This document shows, piece by piece, positions 50,653 to 60,034 of a stretch of DNA of 64,000 nt. This DNA comes from Niastella populi (lineage in GTDB: Bacteria; Bacteroidota; Bacteroidia; Chitinophagales; Chitinophagaceae): the NCBI RefSeq assembly GCF_002078015.1, contig NZ_LWBP01000112.1:1-64000 (forward strand), given 5' to 3'. Position 1 is the stretch's first letter; each line of letters starts with the position of its first letter. The notes under the pieces were generated by a model. That model was not told where the DNA came from. It was given only the letters and a program-made list of their open reading frames with translations, and ran no database searches. A program made the position numbers and the translations under genes.

Positions 50653-53634
50653 ATGAGAAAATTATTCTGTATCCCAGTCTTGCTACTGGTAGGCCTGCAT
50701 GTTTCAGCACAGAAAAAGCCGCTTACCCACGCCGTGTACGATGGCTGGCAAAGCATCAATGAACGCTATATCAGCAATGATGGCAAATGGGTGGTTTACA
50801 CTGTTACGCCCCAGGAGGGTGACGCCACACTGGTCATTCAGTCAACCGACAATACCTACAGAAAGGAGATCCCCCGCGGATATGGAGCGGCTATTACCGA
50901 AGACAGCCGTTTTGTGATCTGTAAGATAAGGCCATTGTTCAGCGCTACCCGCGAGGCAAAGATCAAAAAGAAAAAGCCCGATGAAATGCCGAATGACAGT
51001 TTGGCCATAATAGAAACCGGCACAGACAGCGTATTGCGTATTCCACGGGTGAAATCATTTAAGACGCCCGAAAAGGGAGCAGGGCAATGGATGGCTTATT
51101 TGCGTGAGAAGGAATTGCCTGTTCCGCCTGCAGTGGCCACACCTGATTCTTTATCGCAATTGAATGGCTTATTACGAATGGCCGACAGCCTTACCCGGCT
51201 GGCCGATAGCTTACGTAATAAGGCCAGCGAAGCCAAAACAAAAGGTCTTACTGCTTTGCAACCCGTCAAAAAAGAAAGCAAACCAAAGGCGGGCGACCGC
51301 GTTGATGAAGGAACGGAGCTCGTGCTGCGGAATTTATACACGGGTGAAGAAAAGAAATTTGCATTGGCAAGCGATTATTACTTCAGCAAACCGGGTAATA
51401 CCCTCATCATAGAAACTACGCGCAGTAATGCCGACACATTGATGAAAGCGACGGTATTGTGGTACAGCATCATCAATGGAAAAGCCGATACGGTGTTCCG
51501 TGGGTTCAACGAAGCAAAGAACTATGTGCTCGATGATGCAGGCACCCAACTGGCGTTTATTGCCGAACGCGATAGCAGTGCAAAAGCCCTGCAGAAGTTT
51601 TATAAATTATATCATTATCGCACCGGAATGGACAGTGCCCGGTTGCGGGTTCACAGAAATACAGCCGGCATAACAAAAGGGTTGACCATAAGTGAAACCC
51701 AGGCGCCTGAATTCAGCGCGAACGGAAAGAAATTATATTTCAGCCTGATGGCCATACGTAAACCAAAAGATACCACACTGGTTGATTTTGAAACGGCGCG
51801 GCTCGACATCTGGCATTATAAAGACGATTACCTGCAACCGCAACAGTTGGTGCAACTGAACACCGAGTTACAAAGAAGTTACCGTGCCGTGTTGAATGGC
51901 GATGATGATAAAGTGATAAAGCTGGGTGGTGAAGATGCGGAAATGGTTTACCTGGCCGATGAAGGGAATTCCGATTATGTGATGGCGGCCACAACAAAAG
52001 GCAACCGCATCGAGTTCCAGTGGCTGGGGTATACAAGATACAATGTATATCTTGTAAGCACTATCGATGGCGCTCGTAAACAGGTAAAGGATAAAATACG
52101 CACACCCATCATTTTCTCGCCAAAAGGAAAATATGTGCTCTGGTACGATGCTGCGCAGAAGAACTACTTCACCTATGCGGTAGCCGGCGGCGCTATTACC
52201 AATATCACCAAAAGCATTAAAGTGCCTTTGTATGAAGAGGACGATGATCATCCCGACGATCCCCCGGCGCACGGTATTATGAAATGGCATGAGGATGATA
52301 AGTATGTTTATTTGTACGATAAGTATGATGTATGGCAGTGCGATCCCGGCGGAAAAACAGCACCGCTCAATGTTACCAATGGCCGCCCGCATAAGGTGGT
52401 GTACCGGTATATGCCGACCAATAAGGAGGAAAAATTTATTGCCGATACGCAAAAGCTGGTGTTCAAAAGACTGAACATGGTGAACAAGTACGGCGGCCTG
52501 TCGATCTATGATATGAAGGACAGACGGTTTGTGGCCGATACGGCCGATGGACCGTTTAAGATTGGTTTTGGTATTGTAAAAGCAAAGAACAGTGATCAGT
52601 TCGTTTATACCAGGGAGAGTTTTGATGTATCGCCGGTTTTGATGATGGCCCAGATAAAGAATACAGATGTATCTGACAACAGCGGCGGCGCCATGATGCC
52701 CGTGCTAGTGCAAACTCAGTTACACGCTACCAATCCGCAACAAAAAGAATACAACTGGTTAACCTGTGAACTGGTAAAATGGACCATGTTCGATGGCAAA
52801 CGATCGGAAGGGTTGTTGTACAAACCGGAAAACTTTGACCCGAAGAAGAAGTATCCCGTTATTTTTTACTTCTACGAAAAATACAGCGATGAGTTGTATG
52901 CTTACCGGCCGCCGGCGCCAAGCGCTTCAACGGTCAACTTCCCGTACTTTGCAAGCAATGGTTACCTGATCTTCGTTCCCGACATCTATTACAAAAAAGG
53001 CGAGCCCGGTGAAAGCGCTTACAACGCCGTTGTATCGGCTGCGAAGTTCATGGCCAAAAAGCCCTGGGTCGATTCAACGAAAATGGCCATCCAGGGACAA
53101 AGCTGGGGCGGTTACCAGGTAGCTTACCTCATTACGCGCACCAATATGTTTGCGGCTGCGGAAGCCGGTGCGCCCGTGGCCAATATGACCAGCGCATATG
53201 GGGGCATTCGCTGGGGAACCGGTTTGAACCGCCAGTTCCAGTACGAGCGTTCGCAAAGCCGTATCGGCTATACGCTGTGGCAGCGGCCCGATCTGTATAT
53301 CAAAAACTCACCTTTGTTCAATGCCGATAAAGTAAATACGCCGTTGATGATAATGCATAACGATGCCGATGGAGCCGTACCCTGGTATCAGGGCATTGAA
53401 TACTTCACGGCATTGCGCCGGTTGGGGAAGAAAGTATGGATGTTGCAGTATAATGGCGAAGACCATAACCTGGTTGAAAGAAGGAACCGCAAAGACCTGA
53501 GCATTCGCCTTGGCCAGTATTTCGATCACTTTTTGAAAGGCGCACCCGCACCGCGCTGGCTGGCAGAGGGATTACCTGCTACATCGAAAGGAATTGATTG
53601 GGGTGTTGAGGTTGAAGAGAAAAAGGCTTTTTAA
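50653..53634 (+). CDS. S9-family prolyl oligopeptidase, exported
   Basis: 993 residues from the ATG at 50653. Signal peptide about 1-21 (MRKLFCIPVLLLVGLHVSA). An N-terminal beta-propeller-like region occupies about 25-690, with a charged coiled insertion near 150-220. The C-terminal alpha/beta hydrolase has the catalytic Ser817 in GQSWGGYQ, Asp906 in HNDADGAVPW and His938 in GEDHNL. It probably degrades peptides in the periplasm. Upstream ATGs are less likely because they lack a good signal. Confidence 0.92.
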   Translation: MRKLFCIPVLLLVGLHVSAQKKPLTHAVYDGWQSINERYISNDGKWVVYTVTPQEGDATLVIQSTDNTYRKEIPRGYGAAITEDSRFVICKIRPLFSATREAKIKKKKPDEMPNDSLAIIETGTDSVLRIPRVKSFKTPEKGAGQWMAYLREKELPVPPAVATPDSLSQLNGLLRMADSLTRLADSLRNKASEAKTKGLTALQPVKKESKPKAGDRVDEGTELVLRNLYTGEEKKFALASDYYFSKPGNTLIIETTRSNADTLMKATVLWYSIINGKADTVFRGFNEAKNYVLDDAGTQLAFIAERDSSAKALQKFYKLYHYRTGMDSARLRVHRNTAGITKGLTISETQAPEFSANGKKLYFSLMAIRKPKDTTLVDFETARLDIWHYKDDYLQPQQLVQLNTELQRSYRAVLNGDDDKVIKLGGEDAEMVYLADEGNSDYVMAATTKGNRIEFQWLGYTRYNVYLVSTIDGARKQVKDKIRTPIIFSPKGKYVLWYDAAQKNYFTYAVAGGAITNITKSIKVPLYEEDDDHPDDPPAHGIMKWHEDDKYVYLYDKYDVWQCDPGGKTAPLNVTNGRPHKVVYRYMPTNKEEKFIADTQKLVFKRLNMVNKYGGLSIYDMKDRRFVADTADGPFKIGFGIVKAKNSDQFVYTRESFDVSPVLMMAQIKNTDVSDNSGGAMMPVLVQTQLHATNPQQKEYNWLTCELVKWTMFDGKRSEGLLYKPENFDPKKKYPVIFYFYEKYSDELYAYRPPAPSASTVNFPYFASNGYLIFVPDIYYKKGEPGESAYNAVVSAAKFMAKKPWVDSTKMAIQGQSWGGYQVAYLITRTNMFAAAEAGAPVANMTSAYGGIRWGTGLNRQFQYERSQSRIGYTLWQRPDLYIKNSPLFNADKVNTPLMIMHNDADGAVPWYQGIEYFTALRRLGKKVWMLQYNGEDHNLVERRNRKDLSIRLGQYFDHFLKGAPAPRWLAEGLPATSKGIDWGVEVEEKKAF

Positions 53635-53673
53635 GAGAGCACTTGTTTGAAAAATGTTTCTTTGAGGACATAA

Positions 53674-53731
53674 GTTTGTTAAGTTGACGAGTTAACCGGT
53701 TAACAAGTTAACTCGTCAACTCGTTAACTTT
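53674..53731. repeat. Inverted repeat between convergent genes
   Basis: AGTTGACGAGTTAACCGGTTAACAAGTTAACTCGTCAACTCG with a palindromic middle ACCGGTTAACAAG (parts given). Words as at 25873 and 33928. Confidence 0.7.
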
Positions 53732-53733
53732 TT

Positions 53734-54450
53734 TTACGCCGCTTTAGAGATATACCTCACCAGGCTCCGCTTTGCAACGGGTAGCAACGTTTCACCAATA
53801 GGGAAGGTCAGTTCCGTTTCAATTGAGTATACCGCCGGGTTAGGAAGGTCTTTGTTGTTGCGTAACAATTCGGCTTTGATGTTTTCATACGTATTCACGA
53901 TACTGCGTTCCCACTCGTTCACATATTCGGTTTTGATGGCGCGGTATTTTTCATCGTGTTTTTCAAAAAAGCTCAGCCGGTATTGATACACCAGTGTTTG
54001 CCGGTACGAGCCTTCACTTAAAAAGAAATACCCTTCATTGGTATCGAGCGGTACAAGCCCTACCGGAAATATATTCAGCTTATCTTCTACAAATTCATAG
54101 ATCTCTGTGCCGCTGCTAATGGTTGTCTTTAGTTTATCGGCAGAGAAATTGATTATGTCTTCCAGTTCCTGCATCAGTTCATCATCTTCGATGATCTGCT
54201 CATAGAGCAACTGCAGCTTTTCTATTTGAACGCCGGAAAGCTTTTTGGGGAATTGTTCCTGCAGGAATTTCTTGTTTTCTTTTAATGCCTGCAAATTGTT
54301 GTAATGGAATATTACATCCGATAATTGCGGGTACAATTTGGATTCATTAAAATAGCTGGTAACCTGTTGCAGATAGGCGAGAAGCGTATATTTCTTCAAC
54401 TCGAAATCAATATAGCCTTCGGCAAACCAGGTTTCTGAAAGCGTCTTCAT
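53734..54450 (-). CDS. Conserved-looking hypothetical, alpha-helical
   Basis: 238 residues. No signal peptide or membrane helix. N-terminus MKTLSETWFAEGYIDFELKKYTLLAYLQQV. Most of it is predicted alpha-helical and charged, with acidic clusters (EQIIEDDELMQELEDI). The C-terminal part YSIETELTFPIGETLLPVAKRSLVRYI is beta-like. Not recognised. It is probably cytoplasmic. Related proteins in other Bacteroidota are likely because the sequence is well-formed and coding-like. Confidence 0.7.
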   Translation of the reverse strand: MKTLSETWFAEGYIDFELKKYTLLAYLQQVTSYFNESKLYPQLSDVIFHYNNLQALKENKKFLQEQFPKKLSGVQIEKLQLLYEQIIEDDELMQELEDIINFSADKLKTTISSGTEIYEFVEDKLNIFPVGLVPLDTNEGYFFLSEGSYRQTLVYQYRLSFFEKHDEKYRAIKTEYVNEWERSIVNTYENIKAELLRNNKDLPNPAVYSIETELTFPIGETLLPVAKRSLVRYISKAA

Positions 54451-54691
54451 TTGATTACGTTTTAGGTTTTAGAAAAAGGCCGGTGCTGTCACTTAGTTCT
54501 GCAGGCAAAATAATCAGGTTTGTCGTTATAGTAATTTACAAAAAAAAGACCATGCCAGGAAGGGCGGGTTTACATATTTTCCGTTAAATGGTATATAAAG
54601 TAGTGCTAAGCTGGCGCCAGGGTCAGTTTCCATTAAAAAGGAACCCTCCTTATGAAAACGCAGGTTCTTTTAACTTATTATACAAAAAACA

Positions 54692-54722
54692 AACCCCGTT
54701 CAGGTTAAGCCCGAACGGGGTT
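54692..54722 (-). terminator. Terminator of the E2 gene
   Basis: On the minus strand: AACCCCGTTC...GAACGGGGTT, loop of about 11 bases with GGG/CCT pairing, then TTTGTTTTTTG. Confidence 0.75.
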
Positions 54723-54728
54723 GATATT

Positions 54729-54765
54729 GTGGACCGTGTTACGGTTGCAAACCGTGGCACGGTTG
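54729..54765. repeat. ACCGTG...CACGGT imperfect palindrome
   Basis: ACCGTGTTACGGTT pairs with AACCGTGGCACGGT with two mismatches. The GTGGCAC core resembles the palindromes at 8017, 46081 and 49374, but the arm is different. Confidence 0.45.
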
Positions 54766-54768
54766 AAA

Positions 54769-56136
54769 TTATAATGCTCTGTCAACCGAAAAGTTCTCCA
54801 GTTCTTTCGCTACCGCATTCAGGAAGGTTGAACCGAGGGCGCCATCGATGATGCGGTGATCGTATGACAGCGACAGGTACATCATGTGGCGGATGGCAAT
54901 GGAATCGCCCTGATCTGTTTCTATAACCACCGGTCTTTTCTTGATGGCTCCTGTAGCCAGTATGGCTACCTGCGGCTGGTTGATAATGGGGGTGCCCATC
55001 AGGCTGCCAAAAGTTCCTACGTTAGTGAGCGTGAATGTGCCGCCCTGGGTATCGTCGGGACGCAGGCGGTTATTACGGGCCGCATGGGAAAGGCCGTTCA
55101 CCTGTTTGGTAAGTCCAACCAGGTTCAGCTGATCGGCATTACGAATTACCGGAACGATCAGGTTACCGGAGGGCAGTGCAGTGGCCATGCCTATATTGAT
55201 ATCTTTTTTAACGATCAGTTTATCGCCATCGACGCTGCTGTTAAGCCAGGGATACTTTTTAATGCAACGGATGATGGCTTCAATGAACAGCGGCGTAAAG
55301 GTTAGTTTTTCGCCTTCCTGTTTTTCGAATTCCTTTTTAACCTTTTCGCGCCACATTACCATATGGGTAACATCGCATTCGGTAAAACTGGTCACATGCG
55401 CGCTGGTTTGTTTACTGCGGATCATATGATCGGAGATCAGTTTGCGCATGCGGTCCAACTCAATGATCTCTACATTTCCGCTGTAGGTTTGTATATGGCG
55501 CTCAGTTTCCTGAACGGGCTGTGCGGTTTGAACCTGTGGCAGAATGGTAGGTGTTGTTTCCGGTACTTTATTGGTTACCGTTGATGTAGCAGTGCTGCTT
55601 CCGGCTTTACCGGCCTTTTTATTGGCTACATATTGCAGAATGTCTTTTTTGGTAACGCGGCCTTCGATGCCGGTACCGGGAAGGCTTTCCAGTTCGCTCA
55701 GGCTTACACCTTCACTGGTGGCAATGTTCAATACCAGCGGGGAATAGAAGCGCGACCCATTTTGGGAAGAAGAGGGGGTGTATGTTTCGGTTGAAACCGG
55801 CTTATGGTTCATGTCAGTGGCCAGCGGGCGGTTCTCCGATACTTCAACTGCCGGGCTTGTTACAACCGGTGTGTTGGTAGTAGCCGGTTCTGCAGCACCT
55901 GATCTGATTCGTGCCAGCACTGTACCAACCGGAACTACATCGTTTACATTGAAAAAGGTTTCTTCAATTACGCCTTCAGCGATGGAGGGCACTTCGCTAT
56001 CCACCTTGTCGGTGGCAATTTCAAGAACGGCCTCGTCCATCTTCACCGTTTCACCGGGATGTTTGAACCACTTCAATATGGTGGCTTCCGTAATACTTTC
56101 TCCCATTTTAGGCATCACCAGGTCAACTAGAGCCAT
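54769..56136 (-). CDS. 2-oxoacid dehydrogenase E2, dihydrolipoyl acyltransferase
   Basis: 455 residues from the ATG at 56136. The lipoyl domain is at about 1-78, with the lipoylated Lys in TDKVDSEVPS. A Pro/Thr/Ser-rich linker follows. An E3-binding domain lies near 128-165 (YSPLVLNIATSEGVSLSELESLPG). The catalytic core near 220-455 has the active-site block LSYDHRIIDGALG. It belongs to the E2 of pyruvate or branched-chain 2-oxoacid dehydrogenase; E1 and E3 genes are not adjacent, so the substrate is open. The first domain is probably a substrate of LipB. Confidence 0.93.
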   Translation of the reverse strand: MALVDLVMPKMGESITEATILKWFKHPGETVKMDEAVLEIATDKVDSEVPSIAEGVIEETFFNVNDVVPVGTVLARIRSGAAEPATTNTPVVTSPAVEVSENRPLATDMNHKPVSTETYTPSSSQNGSRFYSPLVLNIATSEGVSLSELESLPGTGIEGRVTKKDILQYVANKKAGKAGSSTATSTVTNKVPETTPTILPQVQTAQPVQETERHIQTYSGNVEIIELDRMRKLISDHMIRSKQTSAHVTSFTECDVTHMVMWREKVKKEFEKQEGEKLTFTPLFIEAIIRCIKKYPWLNSSVDGDKLIVKKDINIGMATALPSGNLIVPVIRNADQLNLVGLTKQVNGLSHAARNNRLRPDDTQGGTFTLTNVGTFGSLMGTPIINQPQVAILATGAIKKRPVVIETDQGDSIAIRHMMYLSLSYDHRIIDGALGSTFLNAVAKELENFSVDRAL

Positions 56137-56418
56137 ATGCAATTGCAGATTTTTTTCCCGGTTCATCTAATTCGCCGGGATGGTTTATGCTTTCGGTTTC
56201 TTCGACCGCCTTCGCTTTTCGGCAGGGCGGTCTGCCTCTTTTCATCAGTGCCATAACTTTTTGCCATGACAGTGAAACAACCGCCTGCGCTAACGTTTCG
56301 GCGGTCAGGGGCTGCGAACTTATTAATTAATAAGCAGAACGCATCTTTTCACTTCGTTTGGGACTAAAAAAGTTCAGCCACCGTTGCGAAGATAGGGATT
56401 TACTAACAATCGTTTGCT
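56137..56418. other. Spacer with hairpin-rich repeat
   Basis: About 280 bases. Near 56190-56230 CGACCGCCTTCGC...GCAGGGCGGTC can pair. No gene. A CTGCCTC...TTTGGGACT region follows. Promoter signals are not obvious. Confidence 0.35.
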
Positions 56419-57675
56419 TTATGCGTTTTCTACTACAAATTTCCGCAATAAATTCAAAGCCTGTGTTGCGGTCATCTCAATATTCCGGTCGCGATCGAAC
56501 CGGAACTGAAATTTTTGGGTGATCAGTTTGTTGCGATCACCCGCTGCCACCCAAACCGTTCCTACCGGTTTTTCGGGCGAACCGCCATCGGGCCCCATGA
56601 TTCCCGATACGGCCAGCGTATAATCGGTGTTCAGCTTCGCCAATGCACCAGCCGCCATTTCCTTTACCACTTCCTCGCTTACGGCCCCTGCTTTTTGCAA
56701 TGTTGCGGGCGATACTTTCAGCTCTTTGATCTTTACCTCGTTATCATAACTTATTATGCTGCCTTTATATATGTTGCTGGCGCCGGGATAAGCAGTAATA
56801 AGGTGGGCAATATAACCACCTGTACAGCTTTCTGCAGTGGACATTGTTTTGTTCTTTGAACGCAACAGGTTGCTCAGCGCCAGGGGCAGCGACTGGTCTT
56901 CATCGGTAACAAGCCATTCCCGTACCAGTATTTTCAGTTTGTCGAATTCGGTGTTCAGTTCTTTTTCGAGCTGATCACTGTTGGTGCTCCACCCGGTAAT
57001 GCGCAACCGTACCATGCCATAGTTGGGTAAGTAGGCCAGCTTCAAATGCGCAGGCAGGCGTTCTTCCCAGTCTTTTATCATTTCAGCAACAAACGATTCG
57101 CCCACACCGGCGGTAAGCATGGTGCGGTGACTGATAAACGGCATCGTGAACGTTTGTTGCAGGCGCGGAAGCACTTCATTGATGATCAGTCCCTTCATTT
57201 CATGCGGCACACCCGGTAATGAAACAAATACTTTGCCTTCTTTTTCAAACCACATGCCCGGCGCTGTGCCGCGGGCATTGGGCAGTACGGTGCACACATC
57301 GGGTACCTCTGCCTGCTTCAGGTTGCGTTCGATGAGCGGACGGCGAAAAACCTCTTCAAACAAATACACCACGTGTTTGCGCACATCTTCATTCACCACC
57401 AGTTTGCCGCCGAAATATTCGGCCAGCACCGGTTTGGTAATATCATCGGCGGTAGGGCCGAGGCCGCCGGTCATTATAATAATATTGGTATCGCGGCTTT
57501 CTTCATTCAGGGCGCGAACGATCTCTTCTTTGCTATCGCCCACAGCCACTCTTCTTTTCACCCATACGCCGGCTTTGTTTAGTTCCTGTGAAATGAAGGC
57601 GCTGTTGGTATCAATTACCTGGCCTATCAGCAATTCATCGCCAATGGTTATTATCGAGGCTACAATTTTTTCCAT
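56419..57675 (-). CDS. cinA: CinA-family competence/damage-inducible protein
   Basis: 418 residues from the ATG at 57675; a start at 57684 adds three residues. The N-terminal MoCF-like/COG1058 domain, about 1-170, has ASIITIGDELLIGQVIDTN and IMTGGLGPTADD. The C-terminal NMN amidohydrolase-like domain, about 260-418, has TAESCTGGYIAHLITAYPGAS and SGIMGPDGGSPEKPVGTVW. It probably hydrolyses ADP-ribose and deamidates NMN. The upstream spacer contains the tandem heptamer array. Confidence 0.92.
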   Translation of the reverse strand: MEKIVASIITIGDELLIGQVIDTNSAFISQELNKAGVWVKRRVAVGDSKEEIVRALNEESRDTNIIIMTGGLGPTADDITKPVLAEYFGGKLVVNEDVRKHVVYLFEEVFRRPLIERNLKQAEVPDVCTVLPNARGTAPGMWFEKEGKVFVSLPGVPHEMKGLIINEVLPRLQQTFTMPFISHRTMLTAGVGESFVAEMIKDWEERLPAHLKLAYLPNYGMVRLRITGWSTNSDQLEKELNTEFDKLKILVREWLVTDEDQSLPLALSNLLRSKNKTMSTAESCTGGYIAHLITAYPGASNIYKGSIISYDNEVKIKELKVSPATLQKAGAVSEEVVKEMAAGALAKLNTDYTLAVSGIMGPDGGSPEKPVGTVWVAAGDRNKLITQKFQFRFDRDRNIEMTATQALNLLRKFVVENA

Positions 57676-57708
57676 ACCGGTCAATTATCGCAAATGTAGG
57701 TTAATGGC

Positions 57709-57935
57709 GTGAAACGTGAAACGGCAAACGGTAGCGCGGCTTACGTCGGCAATCGGCAAACGGCAAACCTTAGCGCGGCTTGCGGCTTGCGGCTTGCGGC
57801 TTGCGGCTTGCGGCTTGCGGCTTGCGGCTTGCGGCTTGCGGCTTGCGGCTTGCGGCTTGCGGCTTGAATTTCGGCGGCGCAAGGTCGTAAATAAATCCCG
57901 GATTTTCGTGAGCCCTTTCACGTTTCACGATTGCT
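57709..57935. repeat. Complex repeat element with heptamer array, copy 1
   Basis: Left GCGTGAAACGTGAAACGGC, TAGCGCGGCTTACGTCGGC and CCTTAGCGCGGC words. The array of 13 GCGGCTT copies comes next, then GGCGGCGCAAGGTCGTAAATA, GTGAGCC and TTTCACGTTTCACGATTGC. Left and right ends are complementary. A related element lies at 59866-60030. Confidence 0.65.
57775..57865. repeat. Perfect 13-copy tandem repeat of GCGGCTT
   Basis: Thirteen identical copies of a 7-base unit, 91 bases. It lies 100 bases upstream of the cinA start and 96 bases upstream of dacB, in their divergent spacer. Slippage could change the length. Confidence 0.9.
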
Positions 57936-57960
57936 TGTGGCTTTTCATTAATTTGCCAAA

Positions 57961-59370
57961 ATGAAGAAGCTACTCTTTTTGTTACTATTGGCACAGGCGC
58001 AAACAGGCATATCGCAAAATATAGCCACCAGGCTGGCAACAGCCATAAAACATTTTGAAGCAGACGCGCAGGTGCGGCATGGCATAGTTAGTTTGTATGT
58101 TGCCGATGCGCAAACGGGCAAAACGGTATATGCGCACAATGCGCAGATCGGTATGGCTCCTGCCAGCACGCAAAAGATCTTTACGAGCGTGGCTTCATTC
58201 GATCTGTTGGGAAGCGCCTACCGCTACCAAACGGTGCTGGGTTATGATGGCCATATTGAGAACGGTGTTTTGAATGGTAACCTGCATATTAACGGTTATG
58301 GAGACCCCACATTGGGCAGTTGGCGCTGGAACGATACCAAAGAAGAAGTAGTTACCGGCAAAATAATGAATGCGCTGAAAAAAAATAACATCACAAAAAT
58401 ATCGGGCAATGTGGTGCTGAACGATGCCGCTTTTTCAATACAACCCACACCCGGTGGCTGGATCTGGGATGATATCGGTAATTATTATGGTGCAGGTTGC
58501 TGGGCCATCAACTGGCACGAGAACCAGTATGACCTGCAGCTGGAACCGGGAAAGAAAGAAGGCGACACTACTAAAATTGTAAAAATAATACCCCATTTAA
58601 AGGAAGCGGCGCTGTATAATACCATTACTACCGGAAAACAGGGGAGCGGCGACAATGGCTACATTTACCTGGCGCCTCATTCGTCGATGGGCTTTACCGA
58701 GGGTACTATTCCATTGGGGAATAAACCCTTTGCCATTTCCGGTGCTTTCCCCGATGCACCCGGGCAGTTTGCCGATGTGTTGGAACAATTATTTTCAAAA
58801 CAGCAAATAAAGGTGGGTGGTGTATTTATAACTTATAATAGTTTAAGAGCGAATAAAAAGGAATGCACACCCATGCAGCACACATTGACCACCCTGTTGT
58901 CGCCACCGTTCGATAGCATTAATTACTGGTTCCTTCGGAAAAGTATAAATCTGTATGGCGAAGCGTTGATAAAAACGATCGCCCTCGAGAAAACCGGTTT
59001 TGGTTCTACCCAAAAAGGCGTTGAACTGGTGCGCACATTCTGGAGTGAGCGCGGCATCGATAAAGGGGCGGTGAATGTGATCGATGGCAGTGGGTTAAGT
59101 CCGCAAAACCGGGTAACAACCCATGCAGAAGTGAAAGTGTTGCAATACGCCAGAACGCGTAGCTGGTACAAAGCTTTTTACAATGCCCTGCCCGAATACA
59201 ATGGGATGAAAATGAAAAGCGGTTCCATTGGCGGAGCGCGTGCTTTTGCAGGTTATCATACTGCAAAGGATGGCAGGCAATACGTGTTCTCGATCATTGT
59301 AAATAACTATGAGGGATCGTCGGGAGAAATTGTTAAAAAACTATATTCGGTATTGAACGTTTTGAAATAA
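57961..59370 (+). CDS. dacB: PBP4-type D-Ala-D-Ala carboxypeptidase/endopeptidase
   Basis: 469 residues, signal peptide about 1-18. The active-site SxxK is STQK with Ser69 and Lys72 in PASTQKIF. SxN is SIN (near 324 or 331), in an FDSINYWFLRKSINLYG region. The KTG box is KSG in KMKSGSIGG (near 418). It trims peptidoglycan peptide cross-links in the periplasm. The gene begins 96 bases after the heptamer array. Confidence 0.93.
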   Translation: MKKLLFLLLLAQAQTGISQNIATRLATAIKHFEADAQVRHGIVSLYVADAQTGKTVYAHNAQIGMAPASTQKIFTSVASFDLLGSAYRYQTVLGYDGHIENGVLNGNLHINGYGDPTLGSWRWNDTKEEVVTGKIMNALKKNNITKISGNVVLNDAAFSIQPTPGGWIWDDIGNYYGAGCWAINWHENQYDLQLEPGKKEGDTTKIVKIIPHLKEAALYNTITTGKQGSGDNGYIYLAPHSSMGFTEGTIPLGNKPFAISGAFPDAPGQFADVLEQLFSKQQIKVGGVFITYNSLRANKKECTPMQHTLTTLLSPPFDSINYWFLRKSINLYGEALIKTIALEKTGFGSTQKGVELVRTFWSERGIDKGAVNVIDGSGLSPQNRVTTHAEVKVLQYARTRSWYKAFYNALPEYNGMKMKSGSIGGARAFAGYHTAKDGRQYVFSIIVNNYEGSSGEIVKKLYSVLNVLK

Positions 59371-59410
59371 ATATCAGTTTGTAGCTGAACCACAAACAAC
59401 AAACCATAAA
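59371..59410. repeat. Short hairpin between convergent genes
   Basis: GTTTGTAGCTGAACCACAAAC is a 6-bp stem with 9-base loop, followed by AACAAACC. It may weakly end transcription from either gene. Confidence 0.4.
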
Positions 59411-59818
59411 CTAGAAGAATTGTTTCAACTTGTCGTATAGTTGAACAGGCATCGTGGTCTTCTGCATGCCGCCGGCAGTTACAAAATAAAGAACTATGCG
59501 GCCCACCGTCAACAGTTTTTTGTTCTCGTTATATACTTCATGATGGAATTCGATCCGGTGATCGGCGGGTAATTCTTTGAGGGTGGTTCTGATGGTTAGC
59601 AGGTCGTCGTAATGTGCGGTGCGTAAGTATTTACAATGGAGTTCAACAACGGGCATAATAACGCCCATAGCCTCCATATCCTTATACGTAAAGCCCAGTT
59701 GGCGGATCGACTCTGCACGGCCTACTTCAAAATACTGGGCATAATTACCATAGTAAACGACGTTCATCTGGTCGGTTTCGGCGTAACGAACACGGATCTG
59801 GGTTTCTGAGATAAACAT
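59411..59818 (-). CDS. Hot-dog acyl-CoA thioesterase (4HBT/YbgC-like)
   Basis: 135 residues, normal for the family. The signature is VRYAETDQMNVVYYGNYAQYFEVGR at 10-34, with the catalytic Asp16 region and Tyr/Asn near VYYGNY. It hydrolyses acyl-CoA or acyl-ACP thioesters in the cytoplasm; the acyl chain is unknown. Its spacer upstream contains the repeat element copy 2. Confidence 0.92.
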   Translation of the reverse strand: MFISETQIRVRYAETDQMNVVYYGNYAQYFEVGRAESIRQLGFTYKDMEAMGVIMPVVELHCKYLRTAHYDDLLTIRTTLKELPADHRIEFHHEVYNENKKLLTVGRIVLYFVTAGGMQKTTMPVQLYDKLKQFF

Positions 59819-59865
59819 ATACTAAGTTGTGTCTTGAGTGGTTTCAGGTGGTTTTGTGGTTGAAT

Positions 59866-60030
59866 CGGCAAAACCTTAGCGCGGCGTATGCGGCAATCGT
59901 GAATCGGCAAACGGTAAACCTTAGCGCGGCGTACGTCGGCAATCGCTCGAAATTCGAGCGGCGCAAGATCGTATATACATCAGAATAATCGCGAGCCATT
60001 GACAATTCACGATTGCCGATTCACGACTGA
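59866..60030. repeat. Complex repeat element, copy 2
   Basis: CCTTAGCGCGGCGTATGC, GGTAAACCTTAGCGCGGCG, TACGTCGGCAATCG, GGCGGCGCAAGATCG-like, CGCGAGCC and TTCACGATTGCCGATTCAC. These are in the same order as in 57709-57935, without the heptamer array. It fills most of the spacer between the thioesterase and DoxX genes. Confidence 0.6.
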
Positions 60031-60034
60031 CGTT

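Noticed and set aside
54588-54851. 87-codon open frame
   Set aside because: It runs across the E2 terminator hairpin and into the E2 coding region in another frame.
57775-57865. CRISPR array
   Set aside because: Repeats are 7 bases without spacers and no cas gene is present.
57685-57964. Open frames translating the heptamer array (repeating KPQAASR)
   Set aside because: They are by-products of the tandem repeat; three frames stay open only because the unit lacks stops.
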